Source of the DNA: Primula veris
Taxonomy: Eukaryota; Streptophyta; Magnoliopsida; Ericales; Primulaceae
Assembly: GCA_963682055.1 (NCBI GenBank)
Contig: OY821748.1
Coordinates: 5,990,843 to 6,054,842, forward strand
Direction: 5' to 3'
DNA: 64,000 nucleotides
Shown here: piece after piece, positions 10,521-21,302 of the stretch
Numbering within the stretch: position 1 is the first letter of the stretch
Layout: every line of letters starts with the position of its first letter
Notes under the pieces: model-generated
Databases searched by the model: none
Told to the model about the DNA's origin: nothing
What the model saw: only the letters and a program-made list of their open reading frames with translations
Position numbers and translations under genes: made by a program

Positions 10521-13379
10521 TTCTAATCAACCATTAGAGTACCCTAACTATATATATAGTAAAGCGGAATCAATTGTCCGGGCTAGTAATCATTACTATC
10601 CTAGTTATTCTAGTCGTTGAATCTATTTAATTGTGTTCACCATGAGTGAGAATGATGCAAAATGGAAATGAAGATTACGATGGCGCATGACAGCCTGAAA
10701 GATGTCCATAGCAGCGAGGATGTGCATTCAAGATTGCGGAGTAGCATTGATGGAGTGCACTTAAGTCCAGGGGCGGACCCAGAGGGTGGCTGGAGGTGGC
10801 CGTAGAAGGTTAGGAGTTCAAATCATGTTACTTTTTTTTTCTAAAATTTTCTGTTTTTTATCTTGAAATTACCAAATTTCGTAAATGATCATTGTATTTT
10901 TTCAAACAAGATTACTAAAAAAATTATTTTATTGCTCAATATTTTTTGTCTTTAACTTCATATTTATTTTATGCTATGTTAACATAGAATTTTTATTTTA
11001 TTTTTGTATTAAAACTTATTTATTTTATATTTTATTCGATATATTTTTTAGAGCACTTTCCAAAAAAACATACCGATTCCGGTCTCATGCACTTAACTGA
11101 AAATGAAGTGTGAGGCTATTACATGGGCTATATCCCCGGACTTAATAACTTGCCCCACCTTTTTTCATTTGTGTTTGAGTAAACAATAACAGATAATTTT
11201 TGTACATTTATCTAAACTTTGAACACAAGTATTCGATGTTTATTTGGCAAGGAACACCTCCCTATCGAATTGGACAATTACTTTAGGTCAAATCTCATTC
11301 TCAACGGTTTTTTGGGTTTCTTAGATATAATTCTTCATTAATTTTACAACTTGACGTTTTTGAACTTTAAATGCTAACGAATTTTTACCACAATTTACAT
11401 ACTTAATTTTCAAGTGCCAATGATCGTATTTTTTCCGCATAAAAAATGGTCGTAATTCAATCGCGTCACATAAAGCTAACTTACTTGCCTACCTAAAGGG
11501 ATGACCTTGTTTCTATGAAAGATCAAAATTCCGTTAAATTGTTTGTTTTCTTAAATAAAAAAAAATATTATTTAATGTACTAGACTATATGATGTTATTG
11601 ATTTGTATAAATATGAGAATTAAATAATGTACTCACCTGGCGAATCTTTCATAATTTAAGTATTGCCGTTAATTAAATTGAATGGAACATAAATATAATT
11701 TTCAATTTATTCTTAGTCTATGTAATATGTATAAATTTAACCCTAATTTTATTTTCAAAGTCTTATTTAATAGATATATACATTTATATACATGCATATA
11801 CATACATATTATATGACTTGTGTTGGTCTCGATGATGATGGCGCCTAAATGGTGAAAGAATGTAATGACCACAATTTTCAGAGGGAATTTTCATGATAAA
11901 TTGAGTGTGTGTAGGTTATCACCTAATACATATGTAAAAATAACTCTCTTTATTACCATTTAGACCATTTAAATCCGTGTAATCCAATATGCAAGAACGA
12001 AATGTAAGTAAATCGGACAATATTATTGGTAAAAGGGGATGATAGCGATTCGGTCGGAGCGTCAGTTCGTTACACCTTTTATTCCCCTTTTTCCTCATTG
12101 AAACAGTTAATAGTGGCGACTCAATGCCAATTGAGACCACCGCGCTACAATATCCATCCACGCCCAAATACCTCCATTTTTTAGCTGCCTCTTTGTCCCA
12201 CCTTTTTCCTTGTCAATCTCTGCCATGCCACCAACAAGAGCTTCACTGACCTACCACCTCGCGGAAGAGCTGTAACCACCACCACGCCGATGACCTACTC
12301 TCTTTAAGTAAATTTTTATTTCACAAAATTAGTTTTCTTTTTTACAGTATTCGTTTTGACTTTATGCATATTTTTTGCTTTTTAGGTGAATCGCCGTAAA
12401 TGTGTACATGTATATAATGAATAAGCATATATAAGCGCGGGTTAAAAAACCTAGCAACATGCATGTTCAATTTGCACATATAATTTGACAATAACTTTAT
12501 ATAATTTAATAGTATATATACTGACCAGTAAAAGATAAGTTTAGTAAATATCATAAATTATGTTTTTGATAATTAAAATTGCTTAATAACCAAGTGAAAT
12601 TACCCCAAGACTTTTCATAAATGGTCAATCTACATTGTTAACTATTTAATGTAAATTTTTGTTTTATTTATTAAATATCGACTACTTTCCAACACCAAGA
12701 TTTTTCTCATATTTTATTCCCCACCAAACTTTACTCGTATTGGTCTGACTTTAGCAAGTTTTTGTCTTTCCAACCCACCCTCTAAAAAAAAATCGCATAA
12801 AAGCAAGTGTGTTATCAGGCCTGTGCAGTTGGGAATGAATTGCATAGGAAACTTCGAGTCAAGACTAATGCATGTCAAGCTAATTATAAAAAATAAACCA
12901 TTTTTACCAAACGAAGCATGCTTATCTAGCTGATCATATCTCCATCTAGACACGCACCATAAAAAATATATATCTCAATCGAAAATCTCCTAGCTTGTTA
13001 TTCAATTATATATCCATTTTGATAGCCTTTATTAAATTAAATATTTAGTCTTCGACCTCATTCTAATTACAAGGCCTGATCACCTGTACTTATGTTCGTC
13101 TTTATTATTATTATTTTTGGCAAAGTTCAAAATTTATTTACCAAGTTTCGTCTTTATGAATATCTTCTTATCAAAAACAAATAGGGAAATTAATCACCAT
13201 AAGTAACACGAACAATCGTAGTGGAAATTACAAATATTAATTAGTACCACGAAATCAGCCCAATTTTATTATAAAAAGGTTTTTTGCTATTCGAAGTAAT
13301 TAACTTTTCTGGAGAGGTAAGGTAAATCATCGCATTTTCACACGTACATGAAATGGTACCACTGCTAATTAATAACCAT
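10521..13379. other. intergenic region, no gene recognised
   Basis: AT-rich sequence without convincing coding content; reading frames are short and unlike known families. Around 10773 the phrase GGGGCGGACCCAGA opens a stretch similar in style to 17425 and 53823 (AGTGGCGGA), a motif common in degraded plant repeats. A more GC-rich patch at 12180-12300 shows no gene I recognise. Confidence 0.4.
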
Positions 13380-13557
13380 CACTTAAAAAAAAAGGTAAAA
13401 TAGTAACAGGAATTATGACGTTTTTTTTTTGTTACAAGATTTTATAACATTTTGTGATGGTTTTTTGAAATAGTGACAGTTTTGTGACATGTTTTTTAAA
13501 TTGTAACAGATTTGTGACAACTTTTGACTCTTGCTAAATCAACATTATTTTGTAGTG
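13380..13557. mobile_element. CACTA-type MITE, copy 1
   Basis: A 178-bp element opening CACTTAAAAAAAAA and closing TTATTTTGTAGTG. It is flanked on both sides by CAT (13377-13379 and 13558-13560), a perfect 3-bp target duplication as expected for CACTA transposons. It shares its right third (TTTTGACTCTT, CTAAATCAA, ATTATTTTGTAGTG) and several TGTGACA motifs with the element at 62015-62196. It has no coding capacity. Confidence 0.8.
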
Positions 13558-15292
13558 CATTTATTGTGACGAAACTTTTTTATCAAGTCAAAAAATAAAC
13601 TAGTCTTGAAACTAATTACCCGAGATGAAATTATTTACGGCATCTATCTAAGTGTGATATTTGTCATTCGACGCATACATCTTTAAACAGATTTTTTTTC
13701 CTTTTGTGTGAACAATAAACAACAATTAGCGACATTAGCTTGACTGACCTAAAATGTCTGTACGTAGATACTTATTTTATCTTAGTATTTTTTGTCTTTA
13801 CAAGAAACAAATAATAGTAATGGTAAGCATGCATAATCTTGTTAATAACTACATCGATTACAAATGTATCGCTTATGGTACTTGAAATAGTTTCTTTAGT
13901 CTAGCTATAAGAATTGTCTTAGTGGCGAACTTCATCACATATATATGGCGAGTTAAGCTGAGACAGTCTGTACATATTAATTTCATGAACAAATGTCATG
14001 TGATAAAGTTATGTTTTTTTTAAGATTAATAAAGTTATGTTTATTCACCAAGAAATTACGAAGGTAGCCTTTATATTACTAAAATTAACTAGAATGATAG
14101 GTGTGAGATACAAATATATTGGTAACTTGGATATTTTTCAAAGCTTAGACTCTTTTCACTAAAAAGAAATATTGCTATTTACAGGTTGACATATATATTT
14201 TTATCACATTCAACAGAAAACTTGAAGCTCTTTTTTCGTGTAAATGGTCTCAGTCCTGAAAATATTGTATGGATCGGTATGAAAGTTTAAACCAGCTAGG
14301 TACAATATATAACCATGAGAAATATTCCAATGTAACCAAAGCCTTAAAATTATAATCCAAAAGTGAGCTACATCATTATCAAGGTCCATTGATTAATCTA
14401 GTGTGGAGTCGAAAGAAAAACTTGCTAGCAAACAAAGTTTTGCATCGCATATTTATTCTCTCGTATAGATCTTGATAATTACTTTTTCAAATAAAAACCG
14501 TAATCCAACCACCAAAACATGCTATGTATAAAAAAAATAAAAAGTAGGGGAACCTGGTAGACATAAGACATGGTCTACACCTAATTTAATAAACTAATCA
14601 ACTAAACATTGTAAAAAGAAGTATAATATCCCTCACATAAAATAATTGTCACATCCTTTACAAATGATAACGCCATTCAACCTAGCTTATTATACTAGTA
14701 CATTAGTGGTCTATATACTATGGACTTATGGTCTCTTTGGTCCTCTTTTTTCTAATTTAAACACTAACAATCTCCACTTTGGTGAAATGACATAACTGGT
14801 CCCAAAATTCTAAGGCATGCATATCATAAAATGAAAGGAGTTAGTTGTCTCAAACCAAAAATTATAGCCACATTGGTGAACTAAATTTAGTCTACGTACT
14901 TTTTGTATTATCCGGTGTATTTCTTCGTAAGTTATTTACGAAACCATGTAAAACTCTGTTACTTATTTACAAAGCTTTCAACAAGATGTCTTTTCCAATC
15001 ATTAAGGTCTCAAAAATTTCAACAAATATAGATTGTTTCCTTTTGTATAAAATCTTCGGCTATAGTTTGACATGCAAAACTCACACACGAGATGAAAATA
15101 AGTACATGTTTCATATTGAATTATTTTGTTTCAATGACAGAGACAACTTCTGCAATGTTTGATAATATGGAGACCATTACAGGAACAAATAGAATTCTTT
15201 TAGATGTGCATGGTTTATTTGCATAACCTATCTCATCTGGCTATATTTATAACCCAAACCTTAATCTTCTGAACACAAACATTCACGAGAAA
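13558..15292. other. intergenic region upstream of LRR gene
   Basis: No gene is seen. A 105-codon open frame at 14845-15162 lacks recognisable features. The last part is the likely promoter of the LRR gene, with a TATA-like CTATATTTATA at 15241-15251 about 50 bases before the start codon. Confidence 0.45.
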
Positions 15293-16402
15293 ATGAAGAT
15301 CAACCTATATTCAACCCTCTTCTTATCTCTCTTAATCTTCTTTACATCTCTTTCGCATCAACAATCAGAAGATTCTCCATTTGTTACAAACCCTAGGTTA
15401 CTTAAGGCTTTTACTGCCCTACAAGCCTTAAAATATGCCATTACCTCAGACCCTACTAAGGTGACCTCAAATTGGTATGGATATAATGTATGTACCTATA
15501 ATGGTGTATTTTGTGCACCCGCGCCCGATAACAGCCAAGTCATGACTGTCGCTGGCATAGACCTTAACCAGGCTAACATAGCGGGTACCCTTCCGGAACA
15601 ACTTGGGTTGTTGACCGACTTAGCCCTATTTCATATCAACTCGAACCGGTTCACTGGTACCATACCCGAGTCCTTTTGCAAACTCAAGATCTTATTTGAG
15701 CTTGATGTGAGCAACAACTTATTAACCGGTGAATTTCCCAAGGTTGTATTGAACTTACCTAAATTAAAATTCTTGGATATTAGGTTTAATAGATTTTATG
15801 GTGAGGTCCCGGCTAAGATTTTTGACTTACAACTGGATGCGTTATTCATTAATGATAATAAGTTCTCCAACTCTTTACCAAAAAATTTCGGTAATTCGCC
15901 CGTTTCAGTAATAGTTCTAGCTAATAATAATCTAAAGGGGTGTTTTCCAAAGGGAATAGGGAAAATGAGCAAAACCCTGAACGAGATTATTTTGACAAAT
16001 GCTGGATTGACCGGTTGTTTACCCTCTGAGATCGGGGTTTTGAAGGCTGTGACGGTTTTCGATGTGAGTTCTAATGGGTTGACCGGTGGTTTACCTGCAA
16101 GTATGGGCGGTATGAAGAGCTTGGAGGAGCTCAACGTGGCGAATAACAAGCTATCCGGAGAAATTCCACCTAGTATTTGCAGTTTGCCTAAATTAGATAA
16201 TTTCACATTTTCTTCTAACTTCTTTTGTTCGGAGCCGAAAAAGTGTCTCAAACTTAAAGGGAAGGATGATAGACAAAATTGTATCCCACAGATACCGTTG
16301 CAAAGGACGGTGCAGGAGTGTAAAGCTTTTTATTCTCATCCTATTGGTTGTGGCGGTTGTTCACCGCCACCTCCGCCTTTTCATTACTACTTGGGAAAGT
16401 AA
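15293..16402 (+). CDS. secreted leucine-rich repeat protein, LRX/PEX-like without extensin tail
   Basis: A single-exon frame of 369 residues. Residues 1-24 form a signal peptide (hydrophobic LYSTLFLSLLIFFTSLS, then HQQS). Residues ~33-80 are the LRR N-terminal cap (NPRLLKAFTALQALKYAI, NWYGYNVCTYNGVFC). About nine to ten plant-type LRRs follow (for example LFHINSNRFTGTIPESF, LDVSNNLLTGEFPKV, LNVANNKLSGEIPPSI). A Cys-rich hinge (CSEPKKCLKL, RQNCIP, ECKAFYSHPIGCGGC) and a very short SPPPPPFHYYLGK end complete it. LRX/PEX proteins work in the cell wall and bind RALF peptides through this LRR part (family knowledge). The long Ser-Pro repeat extensin domain of classical LRX is missing, so it fits the short relatives annotated as At4g06744-like. 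Whether this is ancestral or a loss cannot be told here. Confidence 0.93.
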   Translation: MKINLYSTLFLSLLIFFTSLSHQQSEDSPFVTNPRLLKAFTALQALKYAITSDPTKVTSNWYGYNVCTYNGVFCAPAPDNSQVMTVAGIDLNQANIAGTLPEQLGLLTDLALFHINSNRFTGTIPESFCKLKILFELDVSNNLLTGEFPKVVLNLPKLKFLDIRFNRFYGEVPAKIFDLQLDALFINDNKFSNSLPKNFGNSPVSVIVLANNNLKGCFPKGIGKMSKTLNEIILTNAGLTGCLPSEIGVLKAVTVFDVSSNGLTGGLPASMGGMKSLEELNVANNKLSGEIPPSICSLPKLDNFTFSSNFFCSEPKKCLKLKGKDDRQNCIPQIPLQRTVQECKAFYSHPIGCGGCSPPPPPFHYYLGK

Positions 16403-18350
16403 TTGTATTTATTGTTTTCCTTTCCTTTAATAACTTGTTCCCAATTTTTCCTTGTACTTTCATTCATTTGTCATTTGTCATTTGTCATAAATTTACTTAG
16501 TCGTTATTGTGGATGGATATGGTAAACGTGTTAAAAAGCATCATATATATACTGTTACTGCCTTACTGGTATCTCAAGTAATAAGTACTTGGATATTGTC
16601 AAAGTTAGATTAGTTTGGAGTACTTCGGAAGTTGGTTTTAATTAGAAACAATTACTGAATAATCTCCGTCATTGGTTAATTGAAAATCGACCTTTACCTT
16701 GTTTCCAAAAAAATACTATGCCGAAAGGTTGTTTTACAAAAAAAAATCGCTTGTATTTTCTATGTTACTTCAACAATTTATTTCCACGCTTTTTGGTTGT
16801 GTATTTTAAAAACAAAGAAAAGCCAGAGTACCTTGCATGCGAGTTTCCCACAACTGCACAACATATCATAATCCAGTTCTGTTGGTTGACTTTTAATGAT
16901 ATCATTCTCATATTATTCCAAAAGCATGTGAGGGATCGAGCGATCAATGATAATAGCATGAAAGTTGTAGGTATAGCATCATTATTTAGAACCCAAGACA
17001 TGAAAAAAGAAACCGTTTATTTTAACGCTCCACTAGACCCGAATTTGGCTTCCGAGTGGACTGCGAGCCACGACTCATCCATGGATGAGGCTGCTCTAAG
17101 GGCCATCAGCCCCTAGCTAGAAACACGCTTAGCGCGCTATTTTCTCCAGTCAAGGCTGTCCTTAACTTTTCCAGTTTATAAATGTACTATTAACCTTTTT
17201 GTTCAAAGTTTAATGCAAGTTGTTGATTTTGACTTCTGACCGAAAAACGGCCGACAAAATAAGAGTTTTTCAACTGTACATGCGTATATACTGCAATGCA
17301 CCATCAAGGAAAAAGCACGGAATTTAACCGGCCAAAAGATCTGTACATTCTTCTTCAGTGTTTTTTCTAAGCCGTTGATTAAAACACCTACAAGGGTATA
17401 AGTTTGAACAATTCTCTCTAACCAGTGGCGGAACCAGAACTGTGAAATGAGTGGCTAATTTTCTGTAAAATAAAATAAAATTATACGTTATGTTATGTGA
17501 AGTTATTTTACGGAATGAGGGAAACTGAAACACTAAAATTTAAAGGTTTTGAATATATAAAAAAAATCTATTTTTTCATCAAATTTTTTGAAAATGGTGA
17601 GAGGGAGGTTTGCAGTCTCCTACCATTTGTTTACTTCAAATTGTTCTTTCAATAACCTTAGTTTCAACTTTGAAGTTGTACGTGGTATGCATTTAAATGA
17701 TATATATTGTATGAATATTTGGATTATGTCCAATGTGCGTTTTTCTCCCAAAAAATAAATAATTCGTATGACTGACATCTAACATGAATATTTGGCTATT
17801 TCTGAGTTTCTTTTCTTGTACTATATTTATATCCTTGGGTTTACGTTAACTTTGTGTATGTTAATTAAAACTTTCATTTGGTCAGTTGGTCTTATTAATT
17901 AATTAAAGCTATAATCGGTTGACGATCTAGCAGAATGGCAATAACATTATCTAGCTGAATAGTATATGACAATAACATTGGAAAAAATAAGTCAAGAGCT
18001 TATTCGGGAAAAACGGATTTAAACATGAATAATATTCTTCTTTTCAAATAAAATATCAATCATTATTGTTGTTGATAAGAATGGTATGAACCAAATTGTT
18101 TTGACATTTACGGATTTACCTTATTATTCGATGAGTTAACTATTCATCTTGACGTTATTTGGGATGTATGTAAGTTTATAGAAACGTCGGTCTCAGAAGT
18201 TTTCAAATTGGTTAGCAAAATTGAGTTTGAACTACAAATGTACATATAATATCATGGTTAATTGTACATGAAAATAATAGTTTCCACAAGTGTGAAATGA
18301 TCAAATGATGTTTGATGCTTTCATGCTACAATTAATTGGCTTTTAGACTA
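16403..18350. other. intergenic region with one unrecognised ORF
   Basis: The first ~100 bases are the LRR gene 3' UTR, with TTTGTCA repeated three times near 16467-16490. A 132-codon frame at 16718-17116 ends NLASEWTASHDSSMDEAAL, has somewhat higher GC content towards its 3' end, and matches nothing I know. Near 17425 an AGTGGCGGAACCAG motif marks a probable degraded repeat. Confidence 0.4.
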
Positions 18351-18354
18351 TGGT

Positions 18355-18759
18355 TAATTAGGTTCATCTAAGACCTCTCAGGCTCTACTAAAGGGTGTTA
18401 AGTTTTTTATATTTTCTGTTCTTTTTGCTGTTTAGTACCTTTGGGTTTAATTTGGCAAGTTTTATCCAAAACCTATTTGGATCTTTTGGCCAAATTAAGG
18501 TACTTTTAAGCCAGTTAATTAGTAGATTTAAGCTGGCTTTTGTAACTATAGCTAGTTGATGGTGCATGCAGGTATGGGTTGCATGACTTGGGGTCTTTTG
18601 TGTTTTACAGTTGATCCGTAATTTTACTAACTTTATGTTGGCTGTAGTTTTCCCAGGTTCACTTTAGAAGGACGTTGTAATTCTGTCTTTTTTAAAGTAC
18701 GTATTCTGGGTTAGGTCCCAATTTTAATGAAAGTTTATGTGTTTGATTAAAAAAAAAGG
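18355..18759 (+). mobile_element. possible LINE-like 3' end with oligo-A tail
   Basis: The stretch ends in TTTAATGAAAGTTTATGTG, then TTTGATT and nine A residues (18750-18758). This resembles the 3' UTR plus poly(A) tail of a plant non-LTR element or a retrocopy. No reverse transcriptase sequence and no clear target duplication were found, so it is tentative. Confidence 0.3.
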
Positions 18760-19197
18760 TTAATCTAACCACACATGATTTGATAAAGCAATTTTGAGAA
18801 AAGACTTATTTCTCTTATTTAAAAGAACAAAAACAAATTGACAATCACGTACTAAAAGTTTCGGTCTCAACAATAACAACACTCTCGGTAAGAATCTAAA
18901 CATAATCTGAAAAACTTAATTGATATAAGTAATTCATTATTTATGACATCAACAATAGTTCACCAGATACATGCTATTGAAAATGTAGCAAACAAGAATT
19001 TCAACAAACTGAACAAACTTGACACAGTAATTAGCACTCAAAACTTAGCCGCTACCTAGTTTCGGTGATAAATTATTATCCCACAACTCAAGTAACTGTG
19101 ATGAAAAAAGCGCCCTACCATATCGAAATAAAGCGCACACGCATGTGAGCGTACGCACGCACACACACACTTATTCATATGATAAGTCATTCCGAAC

Positions 19198-21302
19198 TTA
19201 AGGGTAAGCCTCTATGACAGACTTCAATCCTCCCAATGGAGTTATTTTGTGGTGACTAAAACCGGCTTCCGAAAAGAGCTTTGCCCATTCTCTCTTGTTT
19301 CTCTCTTTTCCACCAAGAATAACCATCATCTTCATGTCATAAAATGACTGTGCTTCAAATGTCGTATTATCTTCTCCTCGGTTGTTCTCCATGGCGATGT
19401 CAATTACAATTACTTTTCCACCCTTGTCCTTACTCGGGACTGCTTTTCTACACTTCTTTAATATCGTTACGCAGGCTTCGTCACTCCAGTTATGCAGTAT
19501 CATCTACAATTTCCAGCATGTGCATGCGATGATTAGCATCTTATATTGGTTTAAACTTTCTTTTAAATGCACTTACTACAATAAATTATTGATTAGTTTC
19601 TCAGGCAAAATACAAAGTAGTACGCAGTACAAATATCTGATATAATCATATGAATTAGTATTTTTCTTGAACTTAATTAAGATATAACAGATGTGTATTG
19701 TAGTCATGTAGTTAAACTGGAATGCAATAAATCAGGTTGGATTTTTAAAGAAATGTTTCTCGACTGCAACCACAGTTCGGAGTGGCAAATTTTCTTTCAG
19801 CATTTTCTAAGTTCAGCTCATCCCAATTGCCAGTAGTTTTCCCTTTTACATACAAAAACTATGCGTTCGTCGCGTATTAGATGGTAGAAAAAGGGGAAAT
19901 TATAGTGTATATCATTTATCTAAAAGACTAGAACTTGTTAACTAATCTGTCCCATTGGACCTTACGGATCAACCTAGATCCTAGACAACATTGGCTAGTA
20001 TGGATATGTTTCCCGGAGGTGATACAGAAAACAGAAACGGAGGTTATAAAGAAAAATTTAGAGATTCACTTAAAATCATACGGAAAGTAGAAAATCTTTG
20101 ACGCGTTAATAATAGAGTTTTCCAATAACTATGGATACAAGATTATAAGTTGCAATTACTATAAAGTAATTTTGTTACCTTGAGTAAGATAGCATTTGCC
20201 GATGGAATCATCTCAAACATGTCTCCTCCAATAAATTCCACCTTTTCATTCCCCTCACAGTTAGCAACGACATGTGGTTGATCAAAAACAATGCACTTCA
20301 AATTAGGAAATACTTTCGTAATAGCCCTCGCCATAGTTCCCGTGCCACCCGCTACATCTAGCAACGATGTCAACCCCTCAAACACTCCCTTACACTCGTT
20401 CAGAAGCGCTTTTTCGGTTAATCGCGAGTCCTCTGCCATAAGTTCGTTAATAGAGGTACCAAGGTCCGAATTCTTAGCCGCGAACTCCCACGAACCGACA
20501 CCATACGTAGTGTAGAAAGGTGTAGCATCGCCATTCTTGAACCAAGCTCCTAAATTTTCCCATGGTTTCAAAGTTCTAGGGTCGAGATTAACAATCACGA
20601 GTTTTCTAGCGGACAAGGGAGCGTCTAGGAGGAGCCTCGAGGAAGGCGTGAGTATGTAACCTGCATTTCCAAAATCTAAGACCTTTTAACGAAAGTAATT
20701 AAAAAATAAAAACTGTTGAAATGAATATAGCACCTATAACGTGAAATTAGGATCTCGAGATAAGGTCACAAATCTGAGTAGATAAAAAATTATAGGGAAA
20801 GGAGTTGTTACATAACGACTTATTTAATGCAAAATATCGGTCGTTGGATCAAAATCCAACAATTAAGATAGAAATATTACCACAAGGCAAAATAAAATTG
20901 TTGTTCCATCTCAGATATTGGATTTTGACCCAACAGCCAAAATTCTGTATATGAGTCGCTGCAGTAAAACCTTACTTCCTTATACAAAAGTCCAAAAAAG
21001 TGGAAAAAAAAAAAGAGAAAATAACCTGCATCATCCTCATTGTCGTTTTCTTGAGCAAAAATCCCGGAATTGACAAGTACACGCAAGAGGTGACGGAGGA
21101 AATGGGCTTTTGCTTGGTTGATAGGAAGAGCAGCCGCAATCTCGGGTATAGTCATTGGCTTCCCGTGGTTGTGAATAACATCGGGTATGTCTAGTTCGAC
21201 TGCGCAATTAAGCGCTGCCGAGTTTATGTAGCTATGAGTTTGGCCATATATGTGAGCTTGTGCTTTAAGAAGCTCTGCATAAGTGTTCTCATTCTCACCC
21301 AT
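19198..21302 (-). CDS. COMT-like class II O-methyltransferase, three exons
   Basis: Spliced exons 21302-21026, 20660-20179 and 19503-19198 (minus strand) give 354 residues, normal for plant caffeate/flavonoid/resveratrol-type O-methyltransferases. Residues ~1-115 are the dimerisation, winged-helix part (ALNCAVELDIPDVIHNHG, MTIPEIAAALPI). The SAM-binding glycine motif is LLDVAGGTGTMARAI, followed by KCIVFDQPHVV and KVEFIGGDMFE. The catalytic His lies in MILHNWSDEACVTILKKC (exon 3 start), where the usual W of KWILHDW is M. The end is KITPLGGLKSVIEAYP. The enzyme transfers methyl from SAM to a phenolic hydroxyl; the substrate cannot be read from sequence. A TATA-like TATATATTTC lies at 21370-21361, about 60 bases upstream of the ATG. 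All splice sites are GT-AG and the frame is intact. Confidence 0.94.

Noticed and set aside
10773..10815. GGCGGACCCAGA and the AGTGGCGGA words at 17425 and 53823 as one transposon family
   Set aside because: Only ~12 bases are shared; the following sequences do not align well enough to define an element.
15796..16251. 151-codon minus-strand ORF inside the LRR gene
   Set aside because: It is an antisense shadow of the LRR codons; the plus-strand protein has clear family features.
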